DNA from: Yoonia sp.
Lineage (GTDB): Bacteria; Pseudomonadota; Alphaproteobacteria; Rhodobacterales; Rhodobacteraceae
Length of the DNA stretch: 47,231 bases
Direction: 5' to 3'
Assembly: GCA_029252195.1 (NCBI GenBank)
Contig: JAQXBV010000006.1
Coordinates: forward strand, 1-47,231
The notes under the pieces are model-generated. The model saw only the letters and a program-made list of their open reading frames with translations, had not been told where the DNA came from and made no database searches. Both the position numbers and the translations under genes were made by a program. Position 1 is the first letter of the stretch, and each line of letters starts with the position of its first letter. This document shows, one piece after another, positions 16,094 through 25,203 of the stretch.

Positions 16094-16890
16094 ATCATCA
16101 TATGCGGGTCTTCAAACGTGAATGGCCCAAGCAAGTTACCCGACAGTTTCACGATCGCTGGCACCAAGAATGGAAGCAGAAATCCTAAGATAAGGTTAAT
16201 CTGGCTGTCACGGTTCAACCGGTCCACAACGTCTCCGCCTGCGGTCGGGTCAAAGGTTGGCAGGTTAATCCACATGTTGAACGCGCCTGCATGACGGGGC
16301 CAGCCGCGCAACCGCAACAGGATCACAAAAGCCGCAAGTGACATCAACGAAATCAGATAGCTGAGCCCGGCTGCGGTGCGGATACGCTCCAGCGCTTCTG
16401 CGGTCGCACCTTCCGGCATGGCCAACAGCAAGAGCCGCACAGGCGAGTAAGGGAAATCAATAGATGCGCCGATCCGCTCGCCAATCGCCTGAAAGAACAT
16501 GGTTAATGTGCTGGCTTGGTCATTGCCACGAAAGATAACCGAAAGGGTGAAAACTGTCATCAAGAGCGCGCCAAAGCGCAACCGGTTGAATGGCGGCGCA
16601 CTGCGAAATTCAACAAGGCTCGGGCTGCCAGCGCAATATTCGGCGATTGTGAACACGGCGGCAAAAAGTGCGATAAACGTGACCAACTGGCCACCATCGG
16701 CACCACCCTGCGGGAGCATAATTGACGGTGTGATCACCATCAGCACAACAAGTGCTGCGCGCAAAAGCGCTCCAGGCAGATGTTTCAACACTGCTACTTC
16801 ACCCTCATTTCGGCCGGTCGCGATACGTTGCCGCGTCCTTGTTCCGTTTTGGTCCTGCACTTTGTCGGCAGGTTGCCTTATTGTTGCCAT
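15952..16890 (-). CDS. Uncharacterised multi-pass membrane protein
   Basis: An about 312-residue protein with around seven hydrophobic segments (for example ALLRAALVVLMVITPSIMLP, LVTFIALFAAVFTIAEYCAG, LSYLISLMSLAAFVILL, INLILGFLLPFLVPAIVKL). No enzyme or transporter signature was recognised. The ATG at 16890 is one start. A GTG at 16791, with GAGGGTGA just upstream and directly before KHLPGALLRA, would remove 33 residues and looks equally good, and a TTG at 16920 is also possible. It lies between leuD and the EEP-fold gene in the same direction; the 3' end overlaps the EEP frame. Confidence 0.75.
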   Translation of the reverse strand: MATIRQPADKVQDQNGTRTRQRIATGRNEGEVAVLKHLPGALLRAALVVLMVITPSIMLPQGGADGGQLVTFIALFAAVFTIAEYCAGSPSLVEFRSAPPFNRLRFGALLMTVFTLSVIFRGNDQASTLTMFFQAIGERIGASIDFPYSPVRLLLLAMPEGATAEALERIRTAAGLSYLISLMSLAAFVILLRLRGWPRHAGAFNMWINLPTFDPTAGGDVVDRLNRDSQINLILGFLLPFLVPAIVKLSGNLLGPFTFEDPHMMIWSVTAWAFLPASLLMRGVALNRVAQMIYVQRKRAYAKAAADGLLPV

Positions 16891-17103
16891 AGTTCCGCCC
16901 ACTTTCAGTCCCCCCTTCAAGCCTCTGATTTAGAAGACCAATTAATCGGGGCGGATTTGCGGCAGGGGTGGTGCGAGATTGCAACCATTTCTGCACGACA
17001 CTGTGACAGTGTGGTATCTGGCCGCTATATGTTGTGGGTGGGGAGGTAACGCCCCCCAGAAAATCTTAAGGGACTGTTTACCATATAGGCACAAAGATGT
17101 GCT

Positions 17104-17129
17104 GCGCGGCCCACATCAGCAGGCCGCGC
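17104..17129. terminator. GC-rich hairpin after leuD
   Basis: GCGCGGCC (17104-17111) pairs with GGCCGCGC (17122-17129), 9 bases beyond the leuD stop codon on the minus strand. The T tract is weak, so termination may be partial, which would still allow read-through to the downstream genes. Confidence 0.5.
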
Positions 17130-17137
17130 GTCTGGGT

Positions 17138-17743
17138 TTAGACCCACGGACGGGCAGAAGCTGCGGCCGCCTCAAAGGCGTCAATAGATGCCGCTTTTTC
17201 CATGGTCAGGCCGATGTCGTCGAGCCCGTTCATCAGGCAGTGCTTTTTGAACGCATCCACCTCGAAGTGGAAAACCTCACCGTCTGACGATGTGATCGTC
17301 TGCGCTTCCAGATCGACCTCGATGCGCGCGTTCGCCCCTTTTTCGGCGTCTTTCATCAACACATCGACCTGCTCTTGTGGCAGTGCGATCGGCAGAATGC
17401 CGTTCTTGAAGCTGTTGTTGTAGAAAATGTCCGCAAACGACGGCGCGATGATGCAGGTGATCCCGAAATCGGCAATCGCCCAAGGTGCGTGTTCGCGCGA
17501 CGAGCCGCAACCAAAGTTATCGCCCGCCACAAGGATCTGTGCGTCGCGGTACGCAGGCTGGTTGAGAACGAAGCTTTCGATCTCTTTGCCGTCGTCGTCA
17601 TAGCGCATTTCATCGAACAGGTTCACGCCAAGGCCGGAGCGCTTGATCGTTTTCAGGAACTGCTTTGGGATAATCATATCGGTGTCGATATTAACCAGAT
17701 CCAAGGGTGCGGCGATGCCGCTGAGTTTTGTGAACTTTTGCAT
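17138..17743 (-). CDS. leuD: 3-isopropylmalate dehydratase small subunit
   Basis: A 201-residue aconitase-type swivel subunit: [35 protein letters not shown], and [23 protein letters not shown]. With LeuC it isomerises 2- to 3-isopropylmalate. The ATG overlaps the last base of the leuC stop codon (TAATG arrangement), so the subunits are translationally coupled. The length is normal for the family. Confidence 0.97.
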   Translation of the reverse strand: MQKFTKLSGIAAPLDLVNIDTDMIIPKQFLKTIKRSGLGVNLFDEMRYDDDGKEIESFVLNQPAYRDAQILVAGDNFGCGSSREHAPWAIADFGITCIIAPSFADIFYNNSFKNGILPIALPQEQVDVLMKDAEKGANARIEVDLEAQTITSSDGEVFHFEVDAFKKHCLMNGLDDIGLTMEKAASIDAFEAAAASARPWV

Positions 17744-19149
17744 TACATCAGATCCCTTACATCTGTGAGTTTGCCTGTGATCGCAGCAGCCGCCGCCATC
17801 GCAGGAGACATCAGGTGTGTGCGTCCGCCGCGGCCCTGACGGCCCTCGAAGTTACGGTTGGAGGTCGCGGCACAACGCTCGCCCGGCTGGAGTTGGTCAG
17901 GGTTCATCGCCAGACACATAGAACAGCCAGCAAGACGCCACTCGAAACCAGCGTCGATGAAGATTTGGGCGATGCCCTCTTCCTCGGCTTGCGCACGGAC
18001 CAGACCCGAGCCGGGCACGACCATCGCGCGCATGCCCTCTTTGATCTTTTTACCCTTCAGGATTTCAGCCGCAGCGCGGAAGTCTTCGATCCGCCCGTTG
18101 GTGCAAGACCCGATGAAGACCGTGTCGATCTCGATGTCCGACAGTTTCTGACCAGCTGTCAGGCCCATATATTCGATAGACCGCTGGGCTGCGCCAACCT
18201 TGCCGCCCTTGAAGGAGGCAGGATCAGGCACGACGCCCGTGATTGGCAGCACGTCCTCGGGCGATGTGCCCCAAGTGACGAGCGGTGCGATGTCTTCGCC
18301 ACGGATCGTCAGGATCTTGTCGAAATGTGCACCCTCGTCGGTATAGAGCGTTTTCCAATAGGCCAGCGCTGCCTCCCATGCGGCACCTTTTGGCGCATGT
18401 GGACGGCCTTTGCAGTAGGCGTATGTGGTCTCGTCCGGAGCGATCAGGCCAGCGCGTGCGCCGCCCTCGATGGCCATGTTACAGACGGTCATGCGCCCTT
18501 CCATGGAGAGGTTGCGGATGACTTCGCCGCAATACTCGATGACGTAGCCAGTGCCGCCAGCCGTGCCCGTCAGGCCGATCACGGCCATGGTCACATCTTT
18601 GGCTGTCACACCGGGGGCAAGTTTGCCGGTGATCTCGACCTTCATGTTCTTGGACTTTTGCTGGATCAGCGTTTGTGTCGCGAGTACGTGCTCGACCTCG
18701 GATGTGCCGATGCCATGCGCAAGCGAGCCGAATGCGCCGTGGGTCGCGGTGTGGCTGTCGCCGCACACAACGGTCATGCCGGGCAAGGTCCAACCCTGCT
18801 CGGGACCGACGATGTGCACAACACCTTGGCGAACGTCGGTTACAGGATAGTAGTGCAGGCCGAATTCCTTGGCGTTAGTGTCCAAGGCTTCAACCTGAAT
18901 ACGGCTGTCCTCGGTCATAGTGGCCGCGTTGGCACGGTCCAGCGTTGTTGGCACGTTGTGATCAGGCACAGCGATTGTTTTCTCTGGCGCGCGCACCTTG
19001 CGACCCGTCATGCGCAGACCTTCAAAAGCCTGCGGTGAGGTCACCTCGTGAACAAGGTGGCGGTCGATGTAGAGCAGGCAAGTGCCGTCTTCGGCCTCGT
19101 GGGCGACATGGGCATCCCAGATTTTATCATAGAGCGTTTTGGGTGACAT
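17743..19149 (-). CDS. leuC: 3-isopropylmalate dehydratase large subunit
   Basis: A 468-residue aconitase-family protein: [53 protein letters not shown] (first cluster Cys) and [20 protein letters not shown] with the remaining two Cys ligands of the 4Fe-4S cluster, then [10 protein letters not shown]. It is the first gene of the minus-strand leuC-leuD unit. GGGAGAGGA lies directly upstream of the ATG. The 239 bases before it show no recognisable leader peptide. Confidence 0.98.
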   Translation of the reverse strand: MSPKTLYDKIWDAHVAHEAEDGTCLLYIDRHLVHEVTSPQAFEGLRMTGRKVRAPEKTIAVPDHNVPTTLDRANAATMTEDSRIQVEALDTNAKEFGLHYYPVTDVRQGVVHIVGPEQGWTLPGMTVVCGDSHTATHGAFGSLAHGIGTSEVEHVLATQTLIQQKSKNMKVEITGKLAPGVTAKDVTMAVIGLTGTAGGTGYVIEYCGEVIRNLSMEGRMTVCNMAIEGGARAGLIAPDETTYAYCKGRPHAPKGAAWEAALAYWKTLYTDEGAHFDKILTIRGEDIAPLVTWGTSPEDVLPITGVVPDPASFKGGKVGAAQRSIEYMGLTAGQKLSDIEIDTVFIGSCTNGRIEDFRAAAEILKGKKIKEGMRAMVVPGSGLVRAQAEEEGIAQIFIDAGFEWRLAGCSMCLAMNPDQLQPGERCAATSNRNFEGRQGRGGRTHLMSPAMAAAAAITGKLTDVRDLM

Positions 19150-19388
19150 GGTCCTCTCCCGTATATATGTGAAATTTTAAGCGTGTTTGAGCGGTGGGGG
19201 CAATTAGCCCCGTGCGAGAATCGTGCAGGCAGCGCCAAAGAACCGCCAAGGCAGGCGCGCGCGATCATCCATGTCAAATACTGGTATCATGCGCCTTCAG
19301 ATATAGAGCCGAAGTGAGTCTCGCAAGTACGTATCCTTGATTGCGCCCATGCAGCGTGCCAATGTGGGCCAAAGCAGGCAGGGCAGTC

Positions 19389-20756
19389 ATGGCAAATCAT
19401 ACGATCCCCGACAAAGACACGACAGACATACTCGGGAACGTGCTCGTAGATCAGCTCGTCGATGCAGGCCAGTCGCTGCTTAGTCAGGTAGAGATGTGGC
19501 TTTCGACGCTGTTTCGCACATGGAACCTCTATCAGGTTGGGATCGCTGTCGGCCTTTTCGCCCTTGCCCATGTCCTGCGTATGATTCTCGGGCCGCGCGT
19601 CCGTGAATGGATGGCGGGCCGCGAGAGCTGGCCAAAATGGCAGATGCGGATACTGGTCGTTGTGCACCAGCGCTTGCGCGCGATTTTCTATGTCGCGTTA
19701 CTTTGGGCCACTTATGCGGTGATGCGCGAGGTCACATGGCCGAGCCGCAGCTATATCCTCGGCGCGATTGCGACGTTTGCGCTGGCATGGCTGCTCATTG
19801 TTTTTGTCACCCGCCTGATCAAAAGCCAGTTCCTGCGCAAGTTGGTCCGCTGGACGGCGTGGAGCTATGCCGCGTTCAGCGTGCTGGGTGTGGTGGATGA
19901 CGCGACCCGCGTGATGGATGGCGCAGGCTTTAGCATCGGCGATTTCCGCTTTTCACTATTGCTGGTCGTTCAGGCCTTTATCATCATCGGCACCCTGATT
20001 GCCTTGGCGCGATTTGCCACGACCACCACAGCAAGCAGGATCCGCGCCAACGACGAGATCAGCCCGTCGATGCAGGTTTTGATCGTCAAGGCTTTGCAAA
20101 TCGGCCTTTACGGCACGGCCTTCTTTGTCGGGGTCAAAGCGATTGGCATTGATCTGACGGGCCTTGCAGTGTTGTCAGGGGCGATCGGTGTTGGCCTTGG
20201 TTTTGGTTTGCAAAAGGTTGTCTCGAACCTTGTCTCAGGCGTCATCATTCTGCTGGATAAGTCGATCAAGCCCGGTGATGTGATCTCGCTCGGGGATACC
20301 TTCGGCTGGATCAATTCGCTCGGTGCGCGCTATGTCTCTGTCGTCACGCGAGACGGCAAAGAATATCTGATCCCGAACGAAGATCTGATTACCGGCCAAG
20401 TGGTCAATTGGTCTCATTCCAACGAATTTGTGCGGCTTGATATCTATTTTGGCACCTCTTACGCCGATAATCCGCACACCGTGCGAAAACTGGCGATTGC
20501 GGCGGCCTCTGGTGTGGACCGCGTTCTCAAGACCCGCCCGTCGGTCTGCCATATCGTCGGCTTTGGTGACAGTTCGGTGGATTACATCCTGCGCTTCTGG
20601 ATTAGTGACCCGACGGGAGGCCTGACCAACATTCGCGGCAATGTGTTTTTGGCCCTTTGGGATACTTTCGCAGAAAACGGCATATCGATCCCCTTCCCGC
20701 AGCGTGAAGTGACGGTGTTGAACGCCGACAAACAGGCGCCACTTTCCACCGAATGA
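19389..20756 (+). CDS. MscS-family mechanosensitive channel
   Basis: A 455-residue protein from the ATG at 19389. An extended N-terminal membrane region with about five helices precedes the MscS core: the pore helix LAVLSGAIGVGLGFGLQKVVSNLVSG, then the beta domain ILLDKSIKPGDVISLGDTFGWINSLGARYVSVVTRDGKEYLIPNE and the C-terminal alpha/beta domain ending ENGISIPFPQREV. Such channels open under membrane tension to release solutes in hypo-osmotic shock. The longer-than-E. coli membrane part places it with MscK/YbdG-like MscS paralogues. The next gene starts about 65 bases downstream. Confidence 0.92.
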   Translation: MANHTIPDKDTTDILGNVLVDQLVDAGQSLLSQVEMWLSTLFRTWNLYQVGIAVGLFALAHVLRMILGPRVREWMAGRESWPKWQMRILVVVHQRLRAIFYVALLWATYAVMREVTWPSRSYILGAIATFALAWLLIVFVTRLIKSQFLRKLVRWTAWSYAAFSVLGVVDDATRVMDGAGFSIGDFRFSLLLVVQAFIIIGTLIALARFATTTTASRIRANDEISPSMQVLIVKALQIGLYGTAFFVGVKAIGIDLTGLAVLSGAIGVGLGFGLQKVVSNLVSGVIILLDKSIKPGDVISLGDTFGWINSLGARYVSVVTRDGKEYLIPNEDLITGQVVNWSHSNEFVRLDIYFGTSYADNPHTVRKLAIAAASGVDRVLKTRPSVCHIVGFGDSSVDYILRFWISDPTGGLTNIRGNVFLALWDTFAENGISIPFPQREVTVLNADKQAPLSTE

Positions 20757-20821
20757 GCCCTGACTTGTTTTCATCCTGCGCCCCACTACCTCAGAGAGAG
20801 ACAGATGAATGGAGTAGGCCG

Positions 20822-21451
20822 ATGTTGCGCAGGTTGCTGAAATCAGGGGCGATCGGCCTTGGACTTGCGGGCACGCAGGCGAGCGCTCAGGGCACCTACA
20901 ACGGCTATGAGGCCCCGCCTTACACGGTCGAGCGGCAGATTGGCGCAGCGGAGGTCCGCCTCTATCAGCCCCACCTGATTGCCGAAGTTTCGGTGAACGG
21001 GCCGCAATCGCAAGCCTTACGGCGCGGTTTCAGGGAATTGGCCGGATATATCTTTGGAGGCAACACCGCCGCTCCGTCAATTGATATGACCTCGCCCGTC
21101 ACCCAAAGCGCCTCGCAAAAGATCGCCATGACAACCCCTGTCACCCAGACGGGTGACGGCGAGGTTTGGACAGTGTCTTTTACGATGCCGCGCGCGTATA
21201 CGCTGGCGACCTTGCCTGTGCCAAAGACGGATACGATCAGGTTCAGGGAAATCCCACCAGAGCGCCGGATTGTCCTGCGTTTTTCCGGGCGTGCTGGCAC
21301 GTCAAAGCTCGATGCCCGAAGTGCCGAGCTTCGCAAAATCGCCGCACAGGCCGGGATCACCTTAGGTGACGGCCCGTATTACGCCTTCTATGACGATCCA
21401 TTTACCCTGCCGTGGAACCGCCGCAATGAAGTAGCTTATGTGATCCCGTGA
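20822..21451 (+). CDS. SOUL-family haem-binding-like protein, exported
   Basis: A 209-residue protein starting at ATG 20822 (GGAG upstream). The short N-terminus (MLRRLLKSGAIGLGLAGTQASA) looks like a signal peptide. The SOUL fold is clear: YTVERQIGAAEVRLYQPHLIAEVSV, FRELAGYIFGGN, IDMTSPVTQS, KIAMTTPVTQ, VSFTMPRAYTLATLP and YAFYDDPFTLPWNRRNEV at the end. SOUL proteins bind haem or related ligands; the bacterial role is unknown. The repeated M-T-[ST]-P-V-T pair is the hallmark of the family. Confidence 0.9.
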   Translation: MLRRLLKSGAIGLGLAGTQASAQGTYNGYEAPPYTVERQIGAAEVRLYQPHLIAEVSVNGPQSQALRRGFRELAGYIFGGNTAAPSIDMTSPVTQSASQKIAMTTPVTQTGDGEVWTVSFTMPRAYTLATLPVPKTDTIRFREIPPERRIVLRFSGRAGTSKLDARSAELRKIAAQAGITLGDGPYYAFYDDPFTLPWNRRNEVAYVIP

Positions 21452-21614
21452 CCCAGCGTGGCGGGCTGCGCTTGTGAGTTGAAATTGCCGCAAGGCGGGA
21501 CTACCTTACATCAAGCCTTGCGCCCGACCCTCTTTCTGGCGCAATAGGGCCGCTGAACGTCGCAAGACCAGATTTTACTCGGCCGTGATTGCGGCTCTTA
21601 CAGGGACCGCCCCA

Positions 21615-21977
21615 ATGACCACTCGTAATACTGCCACTAGCGAAAGCATCTTGGCTGCTGTCTTGAAATCCCTTGATGAGGACAAGGCCGAAGATATCGT
21701 TCAGATCAGCCTCGCTGGCAAATCCTCGATGGCCGATCATATGGTCATCGCCTCTGGCCGCTCTACGCGTCAGGTCACATCGATTGCCGAAAAGTTGGTC
21801 GATAAGATCAAGCAAGAGTTTGGTGTGATTTCCAAGGTCGAAGGCCGCACCACAGGTGATTGGGTTCTGGTCGATACAGGTGACGTGATTGTCCACGTCT
21901 TCCGCCCTGAAGTCCGCGAATTCTATCAGCTTGAGAAGATGTGGCAGCCTGGCATGGGCCCTGCCTCCGAAGCCTGA
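21615..21977 (+). CDS. rsfS: Ribosomal silencing factor RsfS
   Basis: A 120-residue protein: LAAVLKSLDEDKAEDIVQISL, SSMADHMVIASGRSTRQVTSIA, VEGRTTGDWVLVDTGDVIVHVF and REFYQLEKMW, matching RsfS/Iojap. It binds L14 and blocks subunit joining when nutrients are short. The start at 21615 has GGGA upstream; an earlier in-frame start at 21585 is less likely. Its stop codon overlaps the rlmH start (TGATG), the usual rsfS-rlmH pairing. Confidence 0.96.
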   Translation: MTTRNTATSESILAAVLKSLDEDKAEDIVQISLAGKSSMADHMVIASGRSTRQVTSIAEKLVDKIKQEFGVISKVEGRTTGDWVLVDTGDVIVHVFRPEVREFYQLEKMWQPGMGPASEA

Positions 21978-22447
21978 TGCGCGTACATATCTGTGCTGTT
22001 GGCCGTTTGCGACAAGGCCCCGAGCGGGACCTTTATGACGATTACCTGACACGATTTGACCGAACGGGCCGGGCCCTTGCCCTCGGACCTGCGCAATTGA
22101 TTGAGGTTGAGGACAAAAAGGGCGGCGGGATGGTGGCGGAGGCAGCTTTGCTTGAGCGCGCTATTCCTGCTGGATCGCTGATCTGTGTGCTGGACGAGCG
22201 CGGCCGCGTGCAGAGCTCCCCCGAATTTGCCGATATGTTGGGCCATTGGCGCGACCAAGGGCGGCAGGATGTGGCTTTTGTGATTGGTGGCGCGGATGGG
22301 ATCGCCCCCAGCCTGCGTGACCGTGCTGATGCGGCGCTGTCGTTTGGCAAGATGGTTTGGCCCCATATGCTAGTCCGTGTCATGCTCGCCGAGCAACTTT
22401 ACCGTGCTGCCTCAATCCTCTCGGGTGGCCCGTATCATCGGGTGTAA
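21977..22447 (+). CDS. rlmH: 23S rRNA (pseudouridine1915-N3)-methyltransferase
   Basis: A 156-residue SPOUT methyltransferase: MRVHICAVGRLRQGPERDLYDDY, LICVLDERGRVQSSPEFAD, the knot sequence FVIGGADGIAPSLRDRAD and the C-terminal MVWPHMLVRVMLAEQLYRA ending GGPYHRV. It methylates the pseudouridine at position 1915 of 23S rRNA helix 69. The start overlaps the rsfS stop codon by one base. A near-palindromic repeat starts 2 bases after its stop. Confidence 0.97.
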   Translation: MRVHICAVGRLRQGPERDLYDDYLTRFDRTGRALALGPAQLIEVEDKKGGGMVAEAALLERAIPAGSLICVLDERGRVQSSPEFADMLGHWRDQGRQDVAFVIGGADGIAPSLRDRADAALSFGKMVWPHMLVRVMLAEQLYRAASILSGGPYHRV

Positions 22448-22448
22448 G

Positions 22449-22469
22449 CCATTTTTCGTCGAAAAATGG
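22449..22469. repeat. Near-perfect palindrome after rlmH
   Basis: CCATTTTTCG faces CGAAAAATGG around a central T (22449-22469), followed by ATGCCTCCGGCGGGAG. The gap to gpmI is 121 bases. It could act as a hairpin terminator for rsfS-rlmH. From memory, similar palindromes with the CCTCCGGCGGGAG tail are scattered through Roseobacter genomes, but only one copy is in this window. Confidence 0.55.
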
Positions 22470-22568
22470 ATGCCTCCGGCGGGAGTTTCAGGGGACATGG
22501 AAAGTTGGGGTGTTCCGTGTCCTGTCGAAATGGGATAGATGAGGGTACGCGATAAGGAGACCCTGATT

Positions 22569-24083
22569 ATGACCGCACCCAAGCCCGTAGCTCTATGTAT
22601 TCTAGACGGCTGGGGCTTGCGCGATGACCCAATTGGAAACGCCCCATTGCTGGCGAAAACACCCAATTTTGACGCGATCATGTGCGGGCCACACGCGCAG
22701 CTTCTGACCCATGGAAATGATGCGGGGCTGCCTTCGGGGCAGATGGGCAATTCCGAGGTCGGCCATACCAATATCGGCGCTGGCCGCGTTGTCGCCATGG
22801 ACTTGGGCCAGATCGAGTTGTCGATTGAAGATGGCAGCTTTGCCAACCAAGACGCGATTGTAAGGTTTATTGCCAAGATGAAGGCCTCTGGTGGCACCGC
22901 GCATCTGATGGGCGTTGTATCGGATGGCGGTGTTCATGGGCATGTCGCGCATATTGTTGCGGCCGCGAAAGCGCTGGATTCAGCGGGTGTTCCTTGCGTC
23001 ATACACACGATTACCGACGGGCGCGATGTCGCACCCCAGAGCGCAGAAGGCTTCATGGCCGGATTGCAGGCGGCATTACCCGCCGCGACCAAGATCGTCA
23101 CTGTGATTGGCCGCTATTACGCGATGGACCGCGATAACCGCTGGGAACGGGTCAAGACGGCTTATGATGCAATGGCGTTGGGTCAGGGCGACCACGCGGC
23201 CGACCCGATGGCGGCGATTGCCGCGTCTTATGCCGCTGGCAAGACCGATGAATTTATCCCTGCGACCGTGATCGGGGATTATGCCGGGTTTGCCAGTGGT
23301 GACGGGCTTTATTGCCTGAACTTCCGTTCCGACCGCGCGCGCGAACTTCTGGCTGCAATTGCCGACCCCGCGTTTGACGGGTTTGAGCGCGACATGCCAA
23401 AACTGGCCGCGCTGTTGGGGATGGTCAGCTATTCCGATGCCCATGATGGCTGGTTTGATATCGTTTTTCCCAAACGCGATATCCAAAATACACTGGGTGC
23501 TTGGGTTGCCAAGCACGGGCTCAAGCAGTTCAGGCTGGCCGAGACCGAAAAATATCCCCATGTGACGTTTTTCCTTAATGGCGGCATCGAGGTGCCTGAG
23601 GCGGGCGAAGACCGCTTCATGCCGAAATCGCCAAAGGTCGCCACTTATGATTTGCAGCCTGAAATGTCGTCCTCAGAGGTCACCGCCGCTTTTGTGGCGG
23701 CGATTGGCAAAGGCTATGACCTGATTGTCACCAACTATGCCAACCCCGACATGGTCGGGCATACAGGGATTGTCGAGGCTGGGATTGCGGCTTGCGAGGC
23801 GGTTGATCGCGGGTTGGGCGAGGTGCTTGCGGCACTCAAGGCCGCAGGAGGTGCTATGATTGTCACCGCCGACCATGGCAATTGCGAGACGATGATTGAT
23901 CCCGAAACGGGTGGGCCGCATACCTCCCATACGCTCAACCCCGTGCCTGTGGCGCTTGTTGGCGGCCCAGAGGGCGTCAGCCTGCGCAATGGTCGATTGG
24001 CCGATTTGGCACCCACGATCCTTGACTTGATGGGGCTTGATCTTCCGCCAGAAATGACAGGCCGGACATTGATCGTCAGATGA
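22569..24083 (+). CDS. gpmI: 2,3-bisphosphoglycerate-independent phosphoglycerate mutase
   Basis: A 504-residue enzyme from ATG 22569 with AAGGAG 9 bases upstream. It interconverts 3- and 2-phosphoglycerate using two metal ions. Family markers: LCILDGWGLRDD (first metal Asp), GQMGNSEVGHTNIGAGRVV with the phospho-acceptor Ser, HTITDGRDVAPQS, YYAMDRDNRWERV, LNFRSDRAREL, NYANPDMVGHTG and VTADHGNCETM, which supplies metal ligands. The last four bases overlap the start of the envC-like gene (ATGA). Confidence 0.97.
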   Translation: MTAPKPVALCILDGWGLRDDPIGNAPLLAKTPNFDAIMCGPHAQLLTHGNDAGLPSGQMGNSEVGHTNIGAGRVVAMDLGQIELSIEDGSFANQDAIVRFIAKMKASGGTAHLMGVVSDGGVHGHVAHIVAAAKALDSAGVPCVIHTITDGRDVAPQSAEGFMAGLQAALPAATKIVTVIGRYYAMDRDNRWERVKTAYDAMALGQGDHAADPMAAIAASYAAGKTDEFIPATVIGDYAGFASGDGLYCLNFRSDRARELLAAIADPAFDGFERDMPKLAALLGMVSYSDAHDGWFDIVFPKRDIQNTLGAWVAKHGLKQFRLAETEKYPHVTFFLNGGIEVPEAGEDRFMPKSPKVATYDLQPEMSSSEVTAAFVAAIGKGYDLIVTNYANPDMVGHTGIVEAGIAACEAVDRGLGEVLAALKAAGGAMIVTADHGNCETMIDPETGGPHTSHTLNPVPVALVGGPEGVSLRNGRLADLAPTILDLMGLDLPPEMTGRTLIVR

Positions 24084-25195
24084 TCCGACTGGCGTTCGTC
24101 TTTCTCGTTTGCGCCAGCATGGCCACCGCGCAGTCTGCGGGGGATGCCGCCGTGGCCGCAGCGGATCGTTTGGCAAAGGCCGCCGAGAGCCTAAATGCGG
24201 CGACATCTGCCAGCGACCGTGTCTCCGCGCTCACCGAGACCGTGCGCGCCTATGAAGACGGATTGGTTGCCATGCGCGAAGGGCTGCGCCGTGCTGCCAT
24301 TCGCGAAACGGCAGTCTCTGCGGAATTGGCCGCGAAATCGGATGAAGTGGGCCGCCTTTTGGGCGTCTTGCAGACTATGGGACGCGCACCGACCCCACTT
24401 TTGATGCTCCATCCGTCAGGCCCCGTGGGCACGGCCCGTTCGGGCATGTTGATCGCAGATGTAACCCCTGCCATCCAGGAAGAGGTCGCCGATTTGCGGC
24501 TCCAGCTTGAAGAAGTAGCGACCCTGCGGGCCTTGCAACAGAATGCGGCCGCCACGCTGCAGCAGGGCCTAGATGGTGCACAAGCTGCACGGACTGCACT
24601 GTCGCAGGCCGTCTCCGAGCGCACAGACTTGCCGCTCCGGTTTACCGAAGACCCGATCCAGACCGCCCTGCTTCTTGCGAGCACCGAAACATTGGAAGCT
24701 TTCTCGACGGGTTTAATTGATGCCTTCATCACAAACGACAGCCCCGTCGATGCAGCGACACAAAAGGGCGGATTAAGCCTGCCTGTGCAGGGCCAAATTT
24801 TACGCCGCTTTGATGCCGCCGATGCGGCGGGTATTCGCAGGCCCGGGATCATCATCGCCGCCCGTCCGCGCGCTCTTGTGACTGCGCCCGTTGCGGCGAC
24901 GGTTTTGTTTCGAGGTCCGCTGCTCGATTACGGCAACGTGATCATTCTGGAGCCGGCAGCAGATGTGCTATTTGTCATCGCAGGGCTGGAAGAGGTCTAT
25001 GGCGAGGCAGGGCAAGTAATCCCGCAGGGCTCTCCGATTGGCCTGTTGGGCGGAGATGTGCCGAACGCTAACGGAAAATTGTCCCAAAGTGGGTCAAACA
25101 CAGGTGGCACCGCGACACAAACCCTTTATCTTGAAGTCAGAGAAGGGCAAAGTCCCGTAGACCCAGCCGACTGGTTCGTGCTGGACGCCAGATAG
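24080..25195 (+). CDS. envC: EnvC-like murein hydrolase activator
   Basis: A 371-residue exported protein: signal peptide, a long coiled-coil region (residues about 20-190, with heptad-like AALTETVRAYEDGLVAMREGLRRA and EVADLRLQLEEVATLRALQQ), and a C-terminal LytM/M23 fold (LPVQGQILRRFDAA to YLEVREGQSPVDPADW). The zinc ligands of active M23 peptidases are replaced (PGIIIAARP and LYLEVRE instead of HxxxD and HxH), so it should activate amidases rather than cut peptidoglycan, like E. coli EnvC. It overlaps gpmI by 4 bases, and ctpA follows 8 bases later: the gpmI-envC-ctpA order is usual in alphaproteobacteria. Confidence 0.92.
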   Translation: MIRLAFVFLVCASMATAQSAGDAAVAAADRLAKAAESLNAATSASDRVSALTETVRAYEDGLVAMREGLRRAAIRETAVSAELAAKSDEVGRLLGVLQTMGRAPTPLLMLHPSGPVGTARSGMLIADVTPAIQEEVADLRLQLEEVATLRALQQNAAATLQQGLDGAQAARTALSQAVSERTDLPLRFTEDPIQTALLLASTETLEAFSTGLIDAFITNDSPVDAATQKGGLSLPVQGQILRRFDAADAAGIRRPGIIIAARPRALVTAPVAATVLFRGPLLDYGNVIILEPAADVLFVIAGLEEVYGEAGQVIPQGSPIGLLGGDVPNANGKLSQSGSNTGGTATQTLYLEVREGQSPVDPADWFVLDAR

Positions 25196-25203
25196 GAAGA
25201 AAT

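Noticed and set aside
17815..19038. A 407-codon open frame antisense to leuC
   Set aside because: It mirrors leuC codons in high-GC DNA and has no independent motifs or ribosome binding site.
19150..19388. A leucine leader peptide upstream of leuC
   Set aside because: No short frame with a run of leucine codons plus attenuator-like stems could be found on the minus strand.
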